Of a stretch of DNA of 40,411 nucleotides, positions 37,909-40,411 are shown piece by piece. The translations under genes were made by a program, and so were the position numbers. The first letter of the stretch is position 1. Every line of letters begins with the position of its first letter. The stretch is from the NCBI GenBank assembly GCA_021794535.1, contig JAJYQQ010000007.1:1-40411 (forward strand). The letters run 5' to 3'. The notes under the pieces were generated by a model. The model saw only the letters and a program-made list of their open reading frames with translations, was not told the origin of the DNA and made no database searches. This DNA is from a bacterium (GTDB lineage: Bacteria; Patescibacteriota; CPR2; UBA1875; JAJYID01).

Positions 37909-39213
37909 GTGAAAAAAAGAAAAAATTGGATAAAGGTTGTTTTGATAGCGGCATTACTTATTATTGCCGTTATTATCGATTGGCCGGGCGGATTCAAGCT
38001 TCAGTACAAGCCGTTGAAAATTGACTGGAAGGCTCCTCATTTTTCTATCAAGCAAGGCTTGGACTTGCAAGGCGGAACAAGCATTACTTACAAAGCCGAT
38101 CTTTCAAAAACCCCGGGCAATCAGCAGGCCGATGCCATGAGCTCGCTGCAAAAAGTTATCGAAAATCGTATTAATGCGTTTGGCGTAAAGGAGCCGGTTA
38201 TCCAGACTACCCAGGTGGGCTCCGAGCATAGATTGGTAGTCGAGCTGCCCGGAGTAAGCGATGTGCAGCAGGCGATGGATTTGATAGGCAAAACCGCACA
38301 GTTGGAATTCAAGACATTGGGGCCAACCGGCGAGCCGCAAAGCATCGGACTGACCGGCAAGGATTTGAAGCAGGCAACACAGGTTTATGACCCGAATACC
38401 AACCAGCCGGAGGTTTCGATAGAATTTAGCGGCGATGGCGCCAAGAAATTTGAGCAAGCAACAGCGCAGAACGTCGGAAAGCCAATCTATATTTTTCTTG
38501 ACGGGCAAGTCGTTTCCGCGCCAAAAGTGAACGAAAAAATATCGGGCGGCAAGGCGGTCATATCGGGCCAATTTACGCTAAAAGAGGCCAAGAATCTGGC
38601 AATCCAGCTAAATGCCGGCGCTTTGCCGGTGCCAATAAACGTCATCCAGCAGCAGACGGTGGGCGCGACTCTCGGCCAGACGGCTATCAAGGAAAGCCTT
38701 TTTGCCGGAATCGTCGGCGTGATTTTGGTCATTGCCTTTATGGCGCTTTACTACCGCCTTCCGGGCCTGATAGCCGACATTGCCCTTTTGCTGTATTCTG
38801 TCTTTGTTTTGGCGATATTTAAAATGTTTGGCGTAACGCTTACGCTTGCCGGAGTCGCGGCGTTCATCTTATCAATCGGCATGGCGGTGGATGCGAATGT
38901 TTTGATATTTGAGAGAATGAAGGAAGAGCTGCATACAGGCAAGAGCCTGGCGAGCGCGGTGGAAGTCGGCTTCAAGCGCGCCTGGACATCCATTCGCGAC
39001 TCAAATCTGGCGTCCATCATCACTGCTTCGATATTGTTTGCCTTTGGTTCCGGCATGATTCGCGGCTTTGCAGTGGTTCTCATCATCGGCGTATTAGTCA
39101 GCATGTTCACGGCCGTTAATGTCTCAAGGACGCTTCTTCGAATCGTTGTCAGGAGGAAAATATTTGCAAGGCCCGCATTTTTTCTGGGCGCATCCAAGGA
39201 GGGAAAGAAATGA
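37909..39213 (+). CDS. secD: Protein translocase subunit SecD
   Basis: 434 residues from the GTG at 37909, about 10 bases after AGAGGAG; a GTG at 37900 is too close to that site. One N-terminal helix, then the large external P1-like domain with the conserved LDLQGGTSITY (GLDLQGG), and KVIENRINAFGVKEPVIQ. The five-helix C-terminal block has AAFILSIGMAVDANVLIFER and GFKRAWTSIRDSNLASIITA. SecD uses the proton gradient to complete protein export. It is shorter than E. coli SecD (615) but typical of small genomes. It overlaps secF by 4 bases. Confidence 0.96.
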   Translation: MKKRKNWIKVVLIAALLIIAVIIDWPGGFKLQYKPLKIDWKAPHFSIKQGLDLQGGTSITYKADLSKTPGNQQADAMSSLQKVIENRINAFGVKEPVIQTTQVGSEHRLVVELPGVSDVQQAMDLIGKTAQLEFKTLGPTGEPQSIGLTGKDLKQATQVYDPNTNQPEVSIEFSGDGAKKFEQATAQNVGKPIYIFLDGQVVSAPKVNEKISGGKAVISGQFTLKEAKNLAIQLNAGALPVPINVIQQQTVGATLGQTAIKESLFAGIVGVILVIAFMALYYRLPGLIADIALLLYSVFVLAIFKMFGVTLTLAGVAAFILSIGMAVDANVLIFERMKEELHTGKSLASAVEVGFKRAWTSIRDSNLASIITASILFAFGSGMIRGFAVVLIIGVLVSMFTAVNVSRTLLRIVVRRKIFARPAFFLGASKEGKK

Positions 39214-40094
39214 ATATAATGGGGCGCAAAAAGATTTGGTTTGGCATATCGCTTGCCATAATTATTCCCGGCGTTATCTCGATGCTTTTGTGGGGACTCC
39301 GCCTGGGGCTTGACTTTACCGGCGGGTCATCGATCGAGATACAGGGAACGCAAAATGACCAGAAGGCCATCGAAATAGTTAAAAAAGACGGTATGCGGGA
39401 TCCGACAATTCAAAAGGCCGGCGGCGACTCGCTCACCATCCGCAGCAAACAGATTTCAGAAGACTTGCATAGGAAAGTTGTGAAGGATTTGAGCCAGGAG
39501 CTCTCCGTCAAAGAAACGCAGTTCGAAACTGTCGGGCCGACTGTTTCTGCCGATATCACATTTAAGGCTTTCGAGCTGATTGTCGCGGCGTCGGTGCTGA
39601 TCGTGCTGTTTCTTGCCTATTCATTCCGAAAAGTGCCGAAGCCGGTCAGTTCGTGGCAGTTTGGCGTCTGCGCTATCATCGCTCTCTTGCATGATGTTTT
39701 GGTAATGCTTGGTGTTTTCTCCATTCTAGGGCACTTCTTTGGGGTCGAGCTGGACAGCATGTTTGTGGTGGCGGCGCTGACCGTCATCGGATTCTCGGTT
39801 CATGACACCATTGTTGTTTTTGATAGAATTCGGGAAAATTTGATAAGGCAGGGGTCAAGCGACTTTGAGGAACTGGCAAACCAAAGCGTTCTCGAGACAT
39901 TCTCCAGATCCCTGAATACTTCATTTCTTACATTTGCGGTGCTTCTCGCCCTGTACCTTTTGGGCGGAGAATCTACAAAAGTTTTTGTTCTGGCGCTTCT
40001 GGTCGGTATTGCCACGGGAACTTATTCATCTATCTTCAACGCTTCGCCGATGCTTGTGGTCTGGCAAAACTGGAAAAATAAAAGGGCTAAATAA
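39210..40094 (+). CDS. secF: Protein translocase subunit SecF
   Basis: 294 residues; ATG overlaps the secD stop (ATGA), with GGAGGGAAAG upstream. Helix 1 is followed by GLDFTGGSSIEIQ (the SecF signature), the external domain (VKETQFETVGPTVS), then the membrane block with ALTVIGFSVHDTIVVFDRIREN and the C-terminal SLNTSFLTFAVLLALYLLGG (within 20-residue limits: LNTSFLTFAVLLALYLLGG). It forms the SecDF complex with SecD. Confidence 0.96.
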   Translation: MNIMGRKKIWFGISLAIIIPGVISMLLWGLRLGLDFTGGSSIEIQGTQNDQKAIEIVKKDGMRDPTIQKAGGDSLTIRSKQISEDLHRKVVKDLSQELSVKETQFETVGPTVSADITFKAFELIVAASVLIVLFLAYSFRKVPKPVSSWQFGVCAIIALLHDVLVMLGVFSILGHFFGVELDSMFVVAALTVIGFSVHDTIVVFDRIRENLIRQGSSDFEELANQSVLETFSRSLNTSFLTFAVLLALYLLGGESTKVFVLALLVGIATGTYSSIFNASPMLVVWQNWKNKRAK

Positions 40095-40123
40095 ACCGGC
40101 AAGTGAAGCCCCGCCGGGTCACT

Positions 40124-40411
40124 AGTGTCCGGTTAAATTTCTCTTAAAATACAAAAAACCTCTAGAGACGGATATAATTAGTTTGTTGAAACAATTAATA
40201 TCTCTGGAGGTTTTATGTACCAGTATTCTAACACTATCTTCAACCAATTACTAAATTTTCTACCCAAATTTAGGTTTAAAGAGTTTGTTGCCCAACATGA
40301 TGGTGATAAACACATCAGAAGCCTTACCACTTGGAATCAGCTTGTAGTATTGCTCTACGCTCAAGCAACCGGCAAGGATAGTTTAAGGGAGATAGAGACC
40401 GGTAGATCGGA
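40124..40411 (+). mobile_element. Left end of an IS4-type insertion sequence, cut by the window edge
   Basis: TAGTGTCCGGTTAAATTT at 40124 looks like the terminal inverted repeat common in this IS group, and the transposase starts about 90 bases inside. The right end lies outside the window. Confidence 0.7.
40215..40411 (+). CDS. IS4-family transposase with DUF4372 N-terminus (partial)
   Basis: 65 codons are visible, running off the right edge. MYQYSNTIFNQLLNFLPKF (residues 1-19) and TTWNQLVVLLYAQATGKDSL (about 39-58), followed by REIETG, are typical of the DUF4372 domain that begins many IS4-type transposases. CTGGAGGT precedes the ATG, and TATAAT stands at 40173-40178. The catalytic DDE domain is not in view. 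Confidence 0.9.
   Translation, partial: MYQYSNTIFNQLLNFLPKFRFKEFVAQHDGDKHIRSLTTWNQLVVLLYAQATGKDSLREIETGRS

Overview
The window looks like the chromosome of a Candidate Phyla Radiation (Patescibacteria) bacterium, probably Parcubacteria- or Microgenomates-like. The signs are an rRNA locus rich in insertions and introns, many tiny membrane proteins, KGG and DUF5652-like small proteins, a YerC/TrpR-type regulator, very short or absent 5' leaders, and many short palindromic repeats. UGA is used as an ordinary stop (for example at the ends of the nitroreductase and secD genes), which argues against the UGA-glycine code of Gracilibacteria/SR1. The exact class cannot be fixed from sequence reading alone.

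Layout. 1-707: the tail of a basic protein, a terminator and two small overlapping genes. 708-11553: a dispersed rRNA locus. The 16S gene (about 1.77 kb, with AT-rich expansions in V6 and h44) is followed by tRNA-Ile(GAU), a small membrane protein, a GIY-YIG endonuclease, tRNA-Ala(UGC), a broken second tRNA-Ala, a membrane protein and a Nudix protein. Only then comes a 5.1-kb 23S gene, with its own likely promoter, and the 5S gene. The 23S carries two group I introns after U1917 and U2593 (E. coli numbering), each with a LAGLIDADG homing endonuclease, plus AT-rich expansions of several peripheral helices. 11577-19184: accessory and small genes (DGQHR-like protein, KGG protein, HEXXH metallopeptidase, 2H phosphoesterase, a broken membrane gene, an ISL3 transposon, methyltransferase, MazG-like protein). 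19185-22541: TrpR-like regulator, U32 peptidase, nitroreductase, SnoaL-like protein, rubrerythrin. 22542-26025: a surface-protein gene with an elaborate promoter and long leader, two paralogous membrane proteins, and a DUF5652-like gene. 26333-31329: rpsA, infB, rbfA, a DHH phosphoesterase and a CheY-like regulator. 31411-34869 (minus strand): priA-def-fmt. 34921-37751: small hypothetical genes and a DMT transporter. 37909-40094: secD-secF. The right edge cuts an IS4-type transposase.

Functionally the conserved backbone is translation initiation and ribosome assembly (S1, IF2, RbfA, Def, Fmt), replication restart (PriA) and protein export (SecDF). The most unusual property is the spread of several families of short palindromic or inverted repeats. 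They sit not only between genes but inside rRNA helices, in the D-loop of a tRNA-Ala copy, in frame inside the U32 peptidase gene, and at the 3' end of the Nudix gene. This resembles the behaviour of Rickettsia palindromic elements. Both group I introns also place the endonuclease Shine-Dalgarno sequence on the Q strand and the stop codon at the R strand of the ribozyme core. No CRISPR array or recognisable classical defence operon was seen.
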